DNA of 64,000 nucleotides from Anarhynchus alexandrinus (taxonomy: Eukaryota; Chordata; Aves; Charadriiformes; Charadriidae). Position 1 is the first letter of the stretch, and each line of letters starts with the position of its first letter. A program made the translations under genes and the position numbers. Shown here piece by piece: positions 39,801-54,800 of this stretch. The notes under the pieces are model-generated. The model was not told the origin of the DNA and did no database searches. It was given only the letters and a program-made list of their open reading frames with translations. The DNA is taken from assembly GCA_008711295.1 (NCBI GenBank), contig VUYV01000405.1:216547-280546 (forward strand), given 5' to 3'.

Positions 39801-42800
39801 CACTCTAGCTAGGCTTTCTGAAGTATTTTCAGAAATAAAATGTATCAGTTAATGTATTCTAACATATTTTGAGGCTGCCATGTCACAAAATGCCTCCAAA
39901 CATGTAGAATGTATATGGGGATCGTTAAACCTTGATGGCCTGAGATCACCTCACAATATAGGACAGCCTGACGCACGTTCTGCTGGGCACTGAGGTTCAA
40001 AGAAACAGAATCTCCAGAAAGAAAGACCAAGTGTTAGATTCAGAGCCCAAAAAATCCAGGAATGATTCACAGAAAGGAAGGAAATAGGATTTTGGAAAGA
40101 CCAAATAAGCCTAAAGGAGTATGATGGAGAAGAGGAATGGAAAGGGAGAGAAGCTCAGCTTGAAGGACATGGAAACCCTCAAAAAGATTCTGCTACATAA
40201 AGGCGAAGACCTCAAGTTGTAATCTTCACAAGGGGGAACTAGACTGACTATATGCAGTCTGTGATAGCGTTGAGATCAACAGCCTCAGCCTTTTTGTCGC
40301 TTCTTACAGAATCTCTTTATGTCTGTACTACCATCAAACATTGCTCTAGTTCATGCTGAACCCTTCCAAAGTCAGAGAGGTGGGCTGATTTACACTGGGA
40401 GTATGTCTTATTTTCAATAATCCGAGCTCCCATGTTTAGACATGCAGGAATGCAAACTGCTGTCTTAAAAATTATGGTATTTTTCACACGCAGTCAATGT
40501 GTGAGTATAGCACTAAGCGCTATGACACTTGCCCCAGGGAAATGCATGAAGAGAATTAAGTAGTAATTTGCAAGAGAAGACCCATGCTTCAAGTAGTTTA
40601 GTAATCTGAAATGCAGAAAATGGATTATAGACAGGCAAATCAACGAAAGACCCAAAAAGCATATCACAGATATTTGGAGGATCGAGCTATGAATAAATGA
40701 CACTGACATCTCTTCATACTGGTTTCATTTTCTTACCCTCTGCTTTATGAAGCTCTAGTGCCAGTTGATTCTTGGCCTCACTTTCCTCGCTGAGGCACTC
40801 CATTAGCTCCTGGTGCTGACTAACCACTTGGGCAGTTTCCCGATTTCGTCGACTGAATTCCTCTTCAAATTGCGCATGGTTTTCATGCATTTTCTCCAGC
40901 TAAAAGTAAACAATTTCCCTATGCACCAGATCTTGGATGCACATGCAATGTAACAATACTACAGACATTTAAACAAAAACCCTCTAAATTTTTTTATAAC
41001 GTCTATGCATTAAGGGCCAGGTTTTGAAGTTCATTTCAGTACTAGGTTGACTTGGCCCAAAATCCCTGGACACTTTGGTGACTCCCTGTACTCACATACC
41101 TATATTTTTGCCACAAATCTTCTTTAGGCACATAAGTTTCTTTAGTGTGCATAAAAAGAGATATCTCTCTGTTGGCTAAACTGCTAAGCTTGACAATTCC
41201 TGAGCCACTTGAAATTCAAAGCATCCTTGCACTTAAATTCTTCAAGAGATTCAGGCACATCTATTAGACAGTGAAGACAATATATCCTCAGGTTTCCAAG
41301 GTATGGCACCAGTTCTCTGAAACTATATATCTTTCATTCCTATGTGCAATGTCTCAAGTTTAAAGGAAAGGAATAGAGCAACCCCATTCCTATTTAGTTT
41401 ATATTTAGCTTATACTGGTGGATAGGACATTTCACAGACAGAAGCAAAATATGCTTGAATGCAGCTGATGAAGGTGACCTAGAATCTAGATCTGCCATGG
41501 CTTGGGCAAGTGCTTTAACCACACATTAGCTACATGCTAGTAGAACCAGCATCAGTACCCAAAAGTACAAATTTAAGCACCTCATTTTAGGAGGAATTTT
41601 TTTTTTTTTAGATGGTGAATATACATTTCACACAGATGCTTATCTCTGGGTTGCACAAAATACCTGATGAGAAGATGCATTTCAGATATACTCCTTCCCT
41701 TCACATTTTCTCTTGTTAGGGGCTTCCTTACTCAACAAACCAATTACTGTAGCACTAAATTCAATCTTCTAAATGTATACTGTACTCGAGCATCTACCTC
41801 AGATTTACAACTTCTCTTCCCAAAGCTGAATGTCTACACACTGCAAAACTCAGTATGAAAATACTCAAGTTCTTTTGCAATACTGACTCCAGCTCCTTTT
41901 AGCACAATTAAGCAGTATATTATTACAAGGATGTTTGCTTCTTGCTATTTACATATCCCCAAAACACTTAAACATTGAACTTGCTTATCAGTGTTGAAGA
42001 AGCATTGATGTGATGTACGATAAAAACCCCTCAAAAACCCTTAACTCTCGATCTCCTGAAGTTATCAAATACATCTAAAAATCCTAGTTTAAATCTACTT
42101 AAGGCAACCAACTTACAGCCTTCCTACAAGATCTGATAGAAAAAAATGTAATTGAAGTCTCGTTTATAAGAAATGATCAAATGAGGGCACAACTTTCATT
42201 ATAAGGAACAGGGGATGCACATGCCTCACTATACTGATAACTTGTCATGTATTCAGACAAAATCTGTTTATTTTTAGTAGTCAGTCCTACAGGGTGCTAA
42301 GTACACAAGCCTTAAAACAGCTTTCACATTTTCAGTATAATTATACATCTATATGGATTAAAAAGTTTTACTTGTTTAGATGATTCTGTAACCAGTTCCA
42401 GAAGTCTCTCCACTGCAGTGCGCAAGCGATGACAAATTTTCAGTACCATTTCTTCATTTTCACGTGCCATTTCTGGCTTTGCAAAAATGCTTTCACAGAA
42501 GTATTGGCTCAACTCTGACCCCTCGTCAGTCATTGGAGATAACTGGTTGTGTTCTGTGGGAGTTTCATCAAGTAGCTCATCTACTGAAAACAAGCAAGCT
42601 ATTTAAAAACACAGAAAAAAGACACAGAACTGGCCACTCAGGTAACAACTGACATCAGACAGTGACATTGCTTGATCCTGAAGACTTACTACAAGGTAAG
42701 AACTTGCACACATCTATAACTCAGTGTTGACAAATCAGGAGTCTTTCATAACATTTGGAAATATTGTGCTATACATCAGGGCCTGAAACTCTGCATTCAC

Positions 42801-45800
42801 CAAGTTCATCTTTCCTGCCCTACTATCCATTCAGCCTTTTCCAGCTTTTATTTTAGTATTTGCACTGTTAAAATAATTAAATTGAAAGAACACTGATAGA
42901 CATCTTAAGTGTGGAGCAATTTTGGAAGAGACACAGGAAACACTGTATCACAGGTAACAAAAGGTATCGCCTTTCTGAACCTCATCCATATAAAAGGAAA
43001 TGAACAGGTGTTTTTAATGAATGTGAATTGACTACAACCAGTTATGCAATTTGTACTCACCTGTTTCTAGGTGATGCTTTTCTTTGGCTTTGAAATACTG
43101 CATGAATCCCATTTCTTCCATAATACTGTGACTTTCTCTAGAATCTCCAGAAGCCAGACTGTCATCAAGGCAAAGACCAATCTTGCTACAGATAAGGTCC
43201 TCAATAGCTATTGTGGCCTTCACCAACTCCATAAGCGATTTCAAAAGATGTTGATAAGATTCCTGCAGTTTTTTCCTAGAACAAAAGCATATTGAATGCT
43301 TCAAAAATGCATGCACTTGATTTAAAAGACACTCTGAACCTACTGAAAAACTGTCAGCCTAAAACAGATATCTTGCCGTTGTCTGACAGTGACCAGTGAA
43401 GATGATTCAGATGACTCACAAGAAAACAAGGCCATTTTCACAGACCAGGTTCAGCAAAAAAACCTTTGTCTTCTCTAGAGTTAGATGGAGATATCATACC
43501 GCAGTCACAAGCATTTCAGGCTTCCACATCTGCAGAAGCATCAGTAGGGAGAACATATCTACTGCTATAGCATCTGTGACATCAAAATAACTAGATCATA
43601 CTGCAGTCACAAGCATTTCAAGCTTCCACATCTCTGGAAGCACCAGTAGGGAGAACACATCTACTGCTATAGTATCTGTGACATCAAAATAACTAGGGGT
43701 GTCCTGGCAGAGTAAACAACAAAAATTATAATTATGAAAACATTTTAGTTTTAAGAAACACAGTAACCCAGTTTCTTAAAGGTGAGAGAGGGAACTCTTC
43801 TAGAAGCTTATTCAGCATGATAGCTTCTCTAACCCACACATTCCAATGACATATCAAACCAATTCACATTTCACCAAAAGGTTTCTGTGCAAGCTAAGAG
43901 GCTTTCTCCATTTCCTAGCTTTTTCCAAGATTATAGACAGTGAAAACCCCAAAAAACAAAGTCTCCAGACCACAAGAAACAAAAGGAAGAAAAACACCAA
44001 AACAACTTGTTCTCCATATCAACACAGATTGGTAATTTAAAAAAAAAAATAAAATATGCAAATAAAACCTATATATCATCCTACACTATTCATTTGAACT
44101 GGCTTAATTTTCCCTAAATATTGATTTCTTTATGAAAAGTAAGAAAACAAGCAAACAAAAATCCAACCACTAAACATTACATAACCCAAGATGTACAAAC
44201 CTTTCATCCTTGGACTGTTCAAGATCATATCTCAATATGGCTACCAAATTCCCTCCTTCTTGGTTTTCTCTATCCCGCCGCTGAAGGAGCGTCTCCAGTT
44301 CAGAGCTGGTCTCCTCTATTTCATGGTTTAAAGACTCCACTTTCTTTTCCAGCTGTGGAAAATACAGTAATAATACAACAAAGTCAACCATTTTGCCTAA
44401 ACTACAAACTTCACCCCATGGCCTTACCCTTCATCATTTCATATATATTCGCATAATCGTTGTCTGCTGTTACACAAACTTGTATCTACATATACCAGAA
44501 ATGAAGGACAGCAGAAAGACTAAAAATGAATGCTTATTTTTTTAGCTCTCTTTTCTAATGTTGATTTTGCTTCAGGGAGCTGCCTCACTTGCATTTCAAC
44601 TCAGTGCATACAAGCAATGCAAAAAGCTTGTAAAAACTCTGTCATACTTTAGTTTGCTTTCATTGTTATGCCTCAAAGACACAAAGCAATGTCCTAGCAT
44701 AAATTTTGACACTGTAGCACACAAACCCGAACAGCAACCTGATCCAGTATCTTCAGTGCTGGCTAACTTTCTTTGTTGCTTTATAAGCTCTGCCTGAAAA
44801 CAAGTTTCTAGAAAAATGTCTTATCTCCCTATATTTATATTTTCAGATGACACCTCCATCCCACTAAAAATTATATATATAAAAATACATATATATGTAT
44901 ATACCCACCCCTGACCCTTGGATTTTGCTGCCAAACAAATCAGTACTTCTCATGCAGGATTTGATGAGGGGTGAGAAAGTTGGCACAGGAGTAGAATGCT
45001 TTTCCAGCAGGAGAAATTCTTAGTGTTACTCCCAGTTCTTCCACTAAACATAAAGGCCTAACAGAACAGTCTAATATACCAGATTTACATTTTGGTCACA
45101 GCTTCCTGAATTGTGAGAGAAGATATGAATGTTTTATTTAATTTTATCTTCTATTTTGAAAACTCAAAGCTATTATTTTAATCATTGAAAAAGAACCTGA
45201 TATTTCTAAACTTCCTAATTAAAACAGATACCTTTTTCAAGCTGTTCCTCTCTCTCTAAAGCTTTCTGGGTAACCTAGATTCAACTTAGATATTTGATTT
45301 ACAGGAGGCATAAAATTTTGGTTTGTTTGACAAACGAATATTATCTTTGCCACTTCTAGATCCAAACTTCCCATTTCACTGTCTTACTTCCTCTGAGCTA
45401 TAGGTCAGTCTAACAAAAGCTACTAGAGCACTATTTTCTTGACTAAAAAACATGATAGATACAGATGCCATCAATGACAACATGACAACAAAAAGGCAAA
45501 CATCCAACCTTCTCGTATAAAGCATTGCTAATCTCCCTGAGAAATGGCTGAAGACCAGTTTTAAAGCTGATACCCAGTTTCAACTTCCAAGTTACCGCTG
45601 TAGCGCTCCTACTAAGAGACAGAGCCCATCATACTTTATCTCTTGAAAACTAGTGATCGCAAGAGTTATACACGCAGTCCCTCTATACACATCTTGAAAA
45701 AGATGAGAGCACTGTGCTAAAATACAACCACAAAAGCACATTTAAAACCTAGGTTAAAAATATTTTCCACACACCTGGATAATTATTCCTGCTTTTTCCT

Positions 45801-48800
45801 GCAGCTGGGCTGATAACATCTCCTGCTCCTTTTGGTAAGCAGCCTGTGCCTTCTCCCTCTCCTGAATCAATATGTGCTCTTTGTCATGTAGCGATGCCTT
45901 TTTTTCAGCTTCAAATTCATCCTGCATGAGTCACATATACTTTGATTTACAGAGAAAGGGGGAAAAAAAAAAACAAAAACCAAACACCACCCCAAAAAAC
46001 CCACAACCAAACACCCCCCTCCCCTTTCTTTTTTTCTTCTTCACCTTACCTCTCCAGTTGAATACGTAAGTTACTGCTAGTTAACACCCCCAATCAACAA
46101 AATTATGCCAAAATTATGATTTAAAAATAGTTAAGTAGGTAAATGAACTACCTGAATGTGCTCACCGAGATCTAAGTCATTTCAGACTGCTAAGATAGTG
46201 ATGAGGAACAGAAAACAGATGGACAAGTCAGGACAGAGATGGACAGAAGCCACTTTTAGCAACTCCAAGTGGTACTATGCATGGTGTGCTGAGTTCCACA
46301 CAGGAGTAGTGATTTACCAGAACAAATTGAAAATCTACAAGGTAGATTTACATGGCTAAATGATTGAGAAGCTATTACATTGGACCTCACCTCAGAGTGC
46401 TCTAAAGCATTCTAAAGGAAGGGATGATTAGATATCTCCCACTCCTGCATCAAGAAATAAAGGAGCTAAAACGAGGTCCTGGGATCCCTTCCCAAAGAGG
46501 CTAAAAGGAAGTATTAATTTCTGCAACACCAGAACTGGGAAGTAAGTCTTCCTGAGCACAGTATAAAAAAACATGTGCAATTTGAGCTACAAAAACCAAT
46601 ACACTCCAAGGCCATAGCTGCCTATTTTTCTATTTGTAAATCAAGAAAACAATTTTTCCCCAAAGCATGAAATAAGACTTCAGAGCAGAACATATATAGT
46701 CATCTGAGTCTGAGCTGTCCTGGATCCTTTGTGGAAGAGTCAGCCAGTCCTTGCACTAAGTAAAATAACCCATCCATCACCAGCTCCTCAGGTGAGGCCT
46801 ACTTGCTGCTCAATGAGACCACAAGGTCTGACATCACAGCCAAGACCAAGACCAATACTGACACTTGGGCAGTAAAAATACCGATGCCTAACAAGAATAC
46901 ACGAGGCAGATCAAGGCAGAAGAGCCAAGTCTGCCCAGAATTATAGACTCAAACAGTTAGCAAGATAAAAATGAACAGACACAAAGGAATGCAAGGACTT
47001 TCCTTGACCACTACAGTAAACTTGTGGACTGTCTCTGAAACAGCCTGCCTATTCTTTTTAGAAGCAGTGCATCCACTAAAAGATTATGTCAGATTGTACA
47101 AAGGGACTCTGAATACCCTAAAATCTGCTAGGGGAGGTGGGGGGAAGAAAGCAAGGAAACTGACTGGCATAAAGACAACCCCGTAAATGAGTACAGGGGA
47201 AGGCTCATTGTAAAAACCTTTATCAGACCATGATACAGCTCAGCCTGACATTGCAAAGAGATCCAGCCAGTCTCCTTGGGACAAAACACCAGTCATCAAG
47301 GTAATGAGAGAAAACAAAGGAACAGAGACATCTGTACTAGCAGCAGGAATACACCTGGCAAAATTTCAACAAAAAGATGTTTCTGGTGTCCCAAATGCTA
47401 CTCTAACTAAAGCGCCTAGGCAGCACAAGTGAGAGAAAAGGAGGAATCACTTCTAGAGTATATGTGTAACAGTCAGTCCAGTCCCAGTTTCTGTGGACTG
47501 TAGGCTGGGGTTCAGCTGAGGACAGCATTATCAAACGTACCTCCAGCAGCTTTTCAGGATACACTTGTGTCCTCTGTTTCAGAAGACAGCTGCAGCAGAG
47601 GAAGAAAGATCAAAGAATGACCAGGACTCCACAGTAAGCAAGAGGCAGAAAACAGGAGAAATTTTCTGTATATCTGCAGCATCCAGTTCTAGAGGTTTGT
47701 GCAACTGTTAGGAAGGGCCCCACCTCAGGTTGGAACACTGATAGGAACAGTAAGGATTTGTTGCAATGTCCCAGGGAGAAGCAAATAAAGAGATGGTAGT
47801 TCATCTAATCTAAGTTATTGGTGCTCAATAAGTTAAGCTCACCACATGCTCAGTCAGTACAGCGATAACACTGAGACGAAGGTAAGCACTGCTCTCAGTG
47901 TGTTAGTGAGTTTCCCTCTCTCTTCTGATACAGTATGTGTCTTCTCCATTCATTTAATAGCTCTATATGTGTTTGTCACCTAACCAATGAAGACATTTTG
48001 CACAAGGCAAATTACAACACCGTACACAAGGCCAAACAAAGATAATTTTCAGGGATAAGCATCTTGAAGATGTTCATCAAGATGAAAGTTTGGAACTCAA
48101 ATGATGAACCCAAGAAAGCAGAAAGTAAGAACAAGTACCAAAATATCTTGTGCACAGACTTGGTAAAAGCTTAGATAATGCTGAACGGTTTTTTGCCATT
48201 TATACACAAACGCAGTAGACAAGGGATAATAGGCCAAGGGCACAGTCTCTGCAGACATCAAGAAGAAAAAGTTTCAAATTATAAACTGAGCATAAATGTA
48301 TGCAAGGACTGTTACTTAAAGCAAATACTTTAAACTGATCTTTTGTTTTGTTTGAAGGACATCACATCCAATCCAGGATTTTAAAGACAACCTTGCAGTA
48401 CATACCATGACAGCTTACAGAACACTGCATTGTTTCCAATGCTGCTTTTTCAGAAAAACATGCTACCACAGTGCAAGCTCTAACTTTCATTTTAATCAGA
48501 CCCTACCTTCAGCTGTGCAATCTGCTGTTCAAGCAGTACCTCCGACTGACATTTCAGCAGCTCAATCTCTTCCTGGAACTGAAGCTGTTGTTTCAATTTT
48601 ACCTCCTCAAATTGAGCCAGAAGAGCTGTTCGCACACTTTCTACTTCAGAGGCCGATGCAGAAGCATACATCTGCAGACAAGTAAGTAATATAAAATATT
48701 TTATCCACAGTGCTATAATTAAGGAAAAAATAAGATCAAAACAAAACTATCAAGCTCAGCCAAATTCTTAAGAGTATTTCACAATAGTTCTCTCCAACCC

Positions 48801-51800
48801 TCAAGGTCATACAGCACTGCTATCTCTCATCATGCTGACTATAGAAAAAAGCAAGTTGATAAAAATAGATGTGGAGCAACATGGCAATAGGTACCAAGTA
48901 TCTCCCATATTCATGAGACCATCAGGTCAGACTAACAGAGTACTCCCTACTTGTTCTTTTCAACAGACATTTGTCTAAGAAAAAGTCAGAAGACATAAGG
49001 AAGAAAGAGCAGGAGAGAAACACAGGGAGAGCATATTTTGTTAAGACGCGATTTGTCTTTTTCAAATAGGGTTAAACATTATGCAGCTATACTTAATGCA
49101 ATTATCCTATGAGACACAACAAAGAAGTCCATCAAAAAAATATCAGAGAAAGGTTTGGGGTTTTTTGTTCATGTGTTGGCGGTTTTTTTTCTATTATCCT
49201 CTCTAAGAAGAGTCACTGTAGTCATCAGAATTGAGATAAATCCTGTTTCTAGCATGAAGGGCTTAAAAATTCAATCATCATGAGAACTTCCCACAAAACT
49301 AACTCCCCAGGCAAGCTGTTCTTCCAAAAGTACAAAAAAAAAAAAAGAGTTTGCAATGCACGCCAGCCAGCTGGAAACCAATACCAGCTCTAAGGCCTGA
49401 AAGTCCAAAAGAACACAGGGTATCTCCTCAAACCTAAATGTTTTTTGTGAGGTACACGATCATCAATCAATACAAAGGTGCACCAGTGATTAAGGAGTTA
49501 TTTAGCACACTATCCAACTTTCAAATTAGTAAGTGAAAAAGCAAAAGCAAGTCATATTTTACCATAACCTATGTTGATTGGTTATAGCTGGATAAAGCTC
49601 ATTTTGTTTGTGACTTCTCCGATATATAGAAAAGGGAAAAGTCTTAATCACTTGTGGCTGCTTGCATCAACAGAAGTCGGAGTGTATAAAAGACTGAATA
49701 AATAGAAGATCTTATTCCATTTCAATGTTTAAAGAGAACATAATGTAGATGACATTCACTGTAGCATCCTTCACTGTAAAAGCAAACATCGTCAAGCTTA
49801 CATACATTCTCAACAAGAAGAAATGGTAAAACTTTAAGGGCAACTGGGAAGATTTGAAACCTCACTGAGAAAACATAATTGTAAAGGTATTACCTACTAT
49901 AATTTCTCTAAGAAAAGAAGAAAACAATGTTAGTAAAGTTTGTTCACTTATAAAAGCTTGAAGTGAGCAGTTACTTTCCACAAATGGTTAATGACCTAAT
50001 TTTTTACCTGTTAGTTTTCTATCAAAATGGCAGCTTTAAAATTTTGAATTAAATACAGCAGGAACTCAGGAGAAAGCAAGCCCACTTCCCCCCTCCCTCT
50101 GCACCCCAGTGAAGAGAGCATTGCAAACATAGATTTATATTTTAAAAATTCAGGATAATACACATATATGAATTCTTTTAAGTCATTTTAGATAAAGCAA
50201 GGCTTAAAAATGTTAACTTTGTCTCTTCTTATCTCCTGGTGCTCTTGAAACAATCCAAAAAGCATCTAGATATACAGCCTTACTTCCAAGGTTAATGAAA
50301 TTGCATTTACTTTACGCTAGATTATTTTTCAGTTTAGGTACTAGCAACATTTTAACCTTTTGCTCATGTTCATGCTGTGATTTCAGTTTCCCCAGTTCTT
50401 CTTCCAGCTCCCTGGAGTATTCTTCCTTATGTTTCTTAATTTCTGCCTCATGAAGATCCTGAAGTTCTTGAAGTGCTTTTCTATGCTTTTGTTCCATATG
50501 CAATACTTCCTCACGTAATACATCCAGGGCCAGACGTTTTTCTTCTTCCAGCAACCTCCTTTGATTTTGAAGAGCTGTGTTCAGGTCATCCTGTATAAGC
50601 ATTAATTAAAAAAGGAGAGGAAAAAAGTAAGCACTACTATTTTTGTAACCCATTTGTAAATGACATGTCCTGCTGTACCAAAGCTTTTTAAGTAAATGGG
50701 AAGAATAATGCTTCGTGAATGATGAAGCACACATACATGTGCACACTCTCTATATTATTGAAATGGGTTTATTTTTCCTATCCAGGAAAAGTTTTGTAAA
50801 TCCCCTTTCTCCTCTATCCATTACAGCACTCCCCATCAACACAATCTTCAACTTTTTCTTTTTGAAGTTCTTTACACTCAAGAACAATCAAAATGCAGAT
50901 TTAAGATTAGTTAGCAAAGATAGGACAGAAGAAAAATACCCACCTTTTCCCTCACAAGATCTTCTTATTAGCCTTTGTGGGCACAGAAACCACATATAAT
51001 CATAAGTTTGGGAAGTGGGCATGGTGACAGACAAGTCTGAAAAACAGTACATCTCTCTCTGGAAGGCTCTGAAGTTTTAGCAATGAGCTAAGCCTTCTTA
51101 CCTCTTTGACTTGAAGAAGTCTTGGGATCATTTTTTCCAATCTGAACTCTGAAAGAGCTCACCCCTCTGCACTATCAAGAGTAAAGCTATGGACTTCTTT
51201 CAAAGGCCCTAAGACAAGGTCCACTCACCCACAACCTGCTCCTAAAACCCCACTTGGGACCTTTAGAGGTACCTTTCTCCTACTCTTCCCCTAGAGACTG
51301 TACCGCTAGGGAGGATCTTTAGGTTTCTAGAGATGTAGCTTAACAGAACTACATTTATTTTGTTCTAATCACTTCTGAAGAATTACATGGTAACACTATC
51401 AGGCAGAGAAGCTCTAAGCCACAAAATGGATGACCTCCAATCTGAATTATATAAAAAATATTTACTTCATTTGTACATTTTCCACACACTAAGATAAAAA
51501 AAACCTCATTAGTCTGAGCATTCAGGGTCAAGGGGGAAGATGAGAGATGGACTTAATTTTCAGTTTCAGTTTCGTATTTCAGCTCACAACATGGTGACAC
51601 ACCAGTGTTAGTGTTGGCACAAACGAGGCTGTAGAAATACACCCCAAGAACAAGAGAAAAGGTGATGCCACACAAAGTGCCACAAAATTTCACCTTTTAT
51701 GCCATTTTTTCTTTGGCTCACCTTATGAGCTGCTTCTGCTTCAACAGCCATGGCTTTAAGTTTTTCCATATGAACAGCAGCTAGCTCAATTTTCAAATTA

Positions 51801-54800
51801 TTTTGGGAAAGCTGAAGTTCTTCAGCATGCTTTAATTTCAGCATCTCTATCTCCTGAACCAAGCGTGCTTGATCCATTTTATCCTTTTCATGGAGTTGTT
51901 CTGTGTGCTGCAGCTGTAGCTTCTCAAGAGTCTGACTGTGTTCATCTCTTATATTCTGAATTTCAGATAGATAGGATGACTCCAAGGAATCCAGATTTGA
52001 TAAGTGTTTAGACTCCAGCTCATCAATATGTGCCTGATGCTTTGTCTGCAGTTCAGCAACACAAGCTTCAAGCTGATCCTGCTGTTTACTTTCTAGCGTA
52101 GATTTAAGTGTCTCAATTTCAGCTTGGTGCTTTGTCTGAAACTCTGCTTTAAGAGACAAAATTTGTTGCTTATGCTTCTCCTGTAACTGCTGACTTTGGA
52201 GTTCCAGCTCATCAACATGTTTCTTTTTCAGCTCTTGCAGAAGAATCTCTTGTTCAGTTGTGAATTTCTGAGCCATAGCTTTGTGTTCCTCCATAAACCT
52301 ATATTATTTCCAAGAAAGTTAAGAGAACAGTGTCAAAAAGACACTTAAAAATATAAATAATTGAAATAAATAAAATAAAATAAAATTAGCCTGCACAAAT
52401 TTTACTTTATGTTTCAAATACAGAACTAATTCAAAACAAGCCACAAAGATGATTTCATAGCCACATAATTAAAGGTTTATGCATGTCACTTGGTAGTATC
52501 TGGTTATTACTAGATAGACTGGAACCCCCATCAAATTATCTGCTAATACCCGCACCACACAAACATCATTCTTTGTTTGAGAAAATACTGCCAAATGAGA
52601 ACATCTAGGACATAGTATATATATCACCTACATCTCAGATGTGTTGTCTGCAAGTAAGCGAACTGTCATAAGAAGCACCTCTAAAAACCATCTGGTTAAG
52701 ACTGAGACAAACCACTGTGGAAGTGTATGTGGGATACTTGGGGGCTCCTCCAAACTCATCTCAGCTTTGAGGTCTGCTTAAATCTTGATGCAGAAGATTT
52801 AGTATCCAAAATGCTGCAATTTACTGTAATCTTAACTATTGTATTTTTGGATACAGACACCAATAATTAAAAAGTGATTGGTTATTTAAAGGCTAATTTC
52901 CCGCTTTCAGTGTTTTCACACTGTATTTATTTCCTGAATCTTGTTCTAAGAGCATACGTTGCAACCTTCATGTCTAATCAGAACTGAACAATAGCATATG
53001 CAGCCCATCAACCTCAGCATTCAGTGGATAACACAAGCTTCATTCACCAGGAAAGACTTGCTCAAATTCATTTGAATCGCTTGAAAACACTTGAAAAAAA
53101 TATAGAGAATTTTTCCACTTACATGTCCTGTACTGTTCAACATCTTTGTCAGAGATACGGACAGTGGGGTCGAGAGCACCCTCAGCAAGTTTGCTGATGA
53201 TACCAAGCTGTTTGGCGAGGTAGACACACTGGAGGGGAGGGATGCCATCCAGAGGGACCTGGACAGGCTGGAGAGGTGGGCCCAAGCCAACTTCATGCAG
53301 TTCAACAAGGCCAAGTGCAGGGTCCTACATCTGGGTCGGGGCAATCCCAAGCACAATTACAGGTTGGGCGGGGAATGGCTGGAGAGCAGCACTGAGGAGA
53401 AGGACCTGGGTGTGCTGATCGACAAGAAGCTCAACATGAGCCAGCAATGTGCGATCGCAGCCCAGAAGGCCAACCGCATCCTGGGCTGCATCAAAAGAAG
53501 TGTGGCCAGCAGGGCGAGGGAGGTGATTCTGCCCCTCTACTCCACTCTCGTGACACCCCACCTGGAGTACTGCATCCAGCTCTGGAGTCCCCANNNNNNN
53601 NNNNNNNNNNNNNNNNNNNNNNNNNNNNNNNNNNNNNNNNNNNNNNNNNNNNNNNNNNNNNNNNNNNNNNNNNNNNATTAGGAAGAAGTTTTTCACTTTG
53701 AGGGTGGTGAGGCACTGGAACAGGTTGCCCAGAGAGGTTGTTGAGGCCCCATCCCTGGAGGTGTTCAAGGCCAGGCTGGACGTGGCCTTGGGCAACCTGT
53801 TCTAGTGGGAGGTGTCCCTGCCTATGGCAGGGGGGTTGAAACTTGATGATCTTCAAGGTCCTTTCTGACCTAAACCATTCTATGATTCTATGATTTCCCT
53901 TCTCCAAGGCTAGTATATGATTTTTCAGCTGTATGTTGTATTCTTAACTGTAACAGACAGAACTTGACTACACTTTGTTTGATTTGTTAGACTAGATTTG
54001 TAATTACATGAAGCAAAATTCTATGGTAAACCATAATGGACAGCATTACTGTTCCTTGGGAGAGTAAGCTTTACATACGTAAGTTAGCTGGTGCCATCAA
54101 GTGACAAAGCCACGTCACTACAACTCATTAAGTTTAAAATAAGAAAAAGTAACAGTAACAATGACTGAACTGGTAAGTGAAAGTGCTCAAATACTCAGGA
54201 CTTACTTGTTTTGTGCTTCCATAAGTTTCAGTGCACATTCTTCCTGCAGACAATGTGTGGCCTTCTCCATTTCTTTTGCCATGAGTGCTCTGGCTGCCTG
54301 CAGGTCACTGTCATATTGCTCCTGAGATTTCTGTGCGCTTGCAAGGCTGTCCTCTAGTTGCTGCAAGTTGTTTTGCTGCTCTTTTACCAACTTCTCCAAT
54401 TCTAGAATTTTGGCAGCTTGGTGATCTTGAAGCTGATTCATTTCAGCCTCACGAAGTTCAAAGTCCTTTTGTAATTTCTGCTTCTCATATTCTGCTCTAT
54501 TTTGCAGCTCTATACGCAACAACGATAACTTCTCTTCTGCTAGGATTCTCTGGTCCTCGCTTTCACATTTCCATTTCTTCTCTTTTTCTTTGTACATAGT
54601 CTCTATTTTCTGGACTTCTTCTCTGGCTTCCCTTAATTTATTCTTGTGATCCTCAGCAATTTTAGATTTTACCTGTGAATACAGTTATTAAAAAATGCAT
54701 AAAATAACAAAACCAAACTGAAGTGTGTGAAGTGAATGTTCTCAAGTATTTAAGGTCTTGGAGAGATTCAATTCTTGCAGTGAAGTCACCCCTCCAAATA

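Larger units (their letters stand above)
52299..54205 (-). other. PCNT intron 5/6
   Basis: 1.9 kb; an AAATA-type simple repeat at about 52364-52386 and a young CR1 with an assembly gap (53122-53897). Confidence 0.6.

Noticed and set aside
44870..44905. Alternating AT tract as a regulatory or origin-like element
   Set aside because: Ordinary AT microsatellite in an intron with no other support.
48407..48689. Plus-strand ORFs over exon 8
   Set aside because: Shadows of the minus-strand PCNT exon, with no homology-like pattern.
53295..53907. ORFs crossing the 53.6 kb gap on both strands
   Set aside because: CR1 reverse transcriptase and its antisense shadow, extended artificially through Ns.
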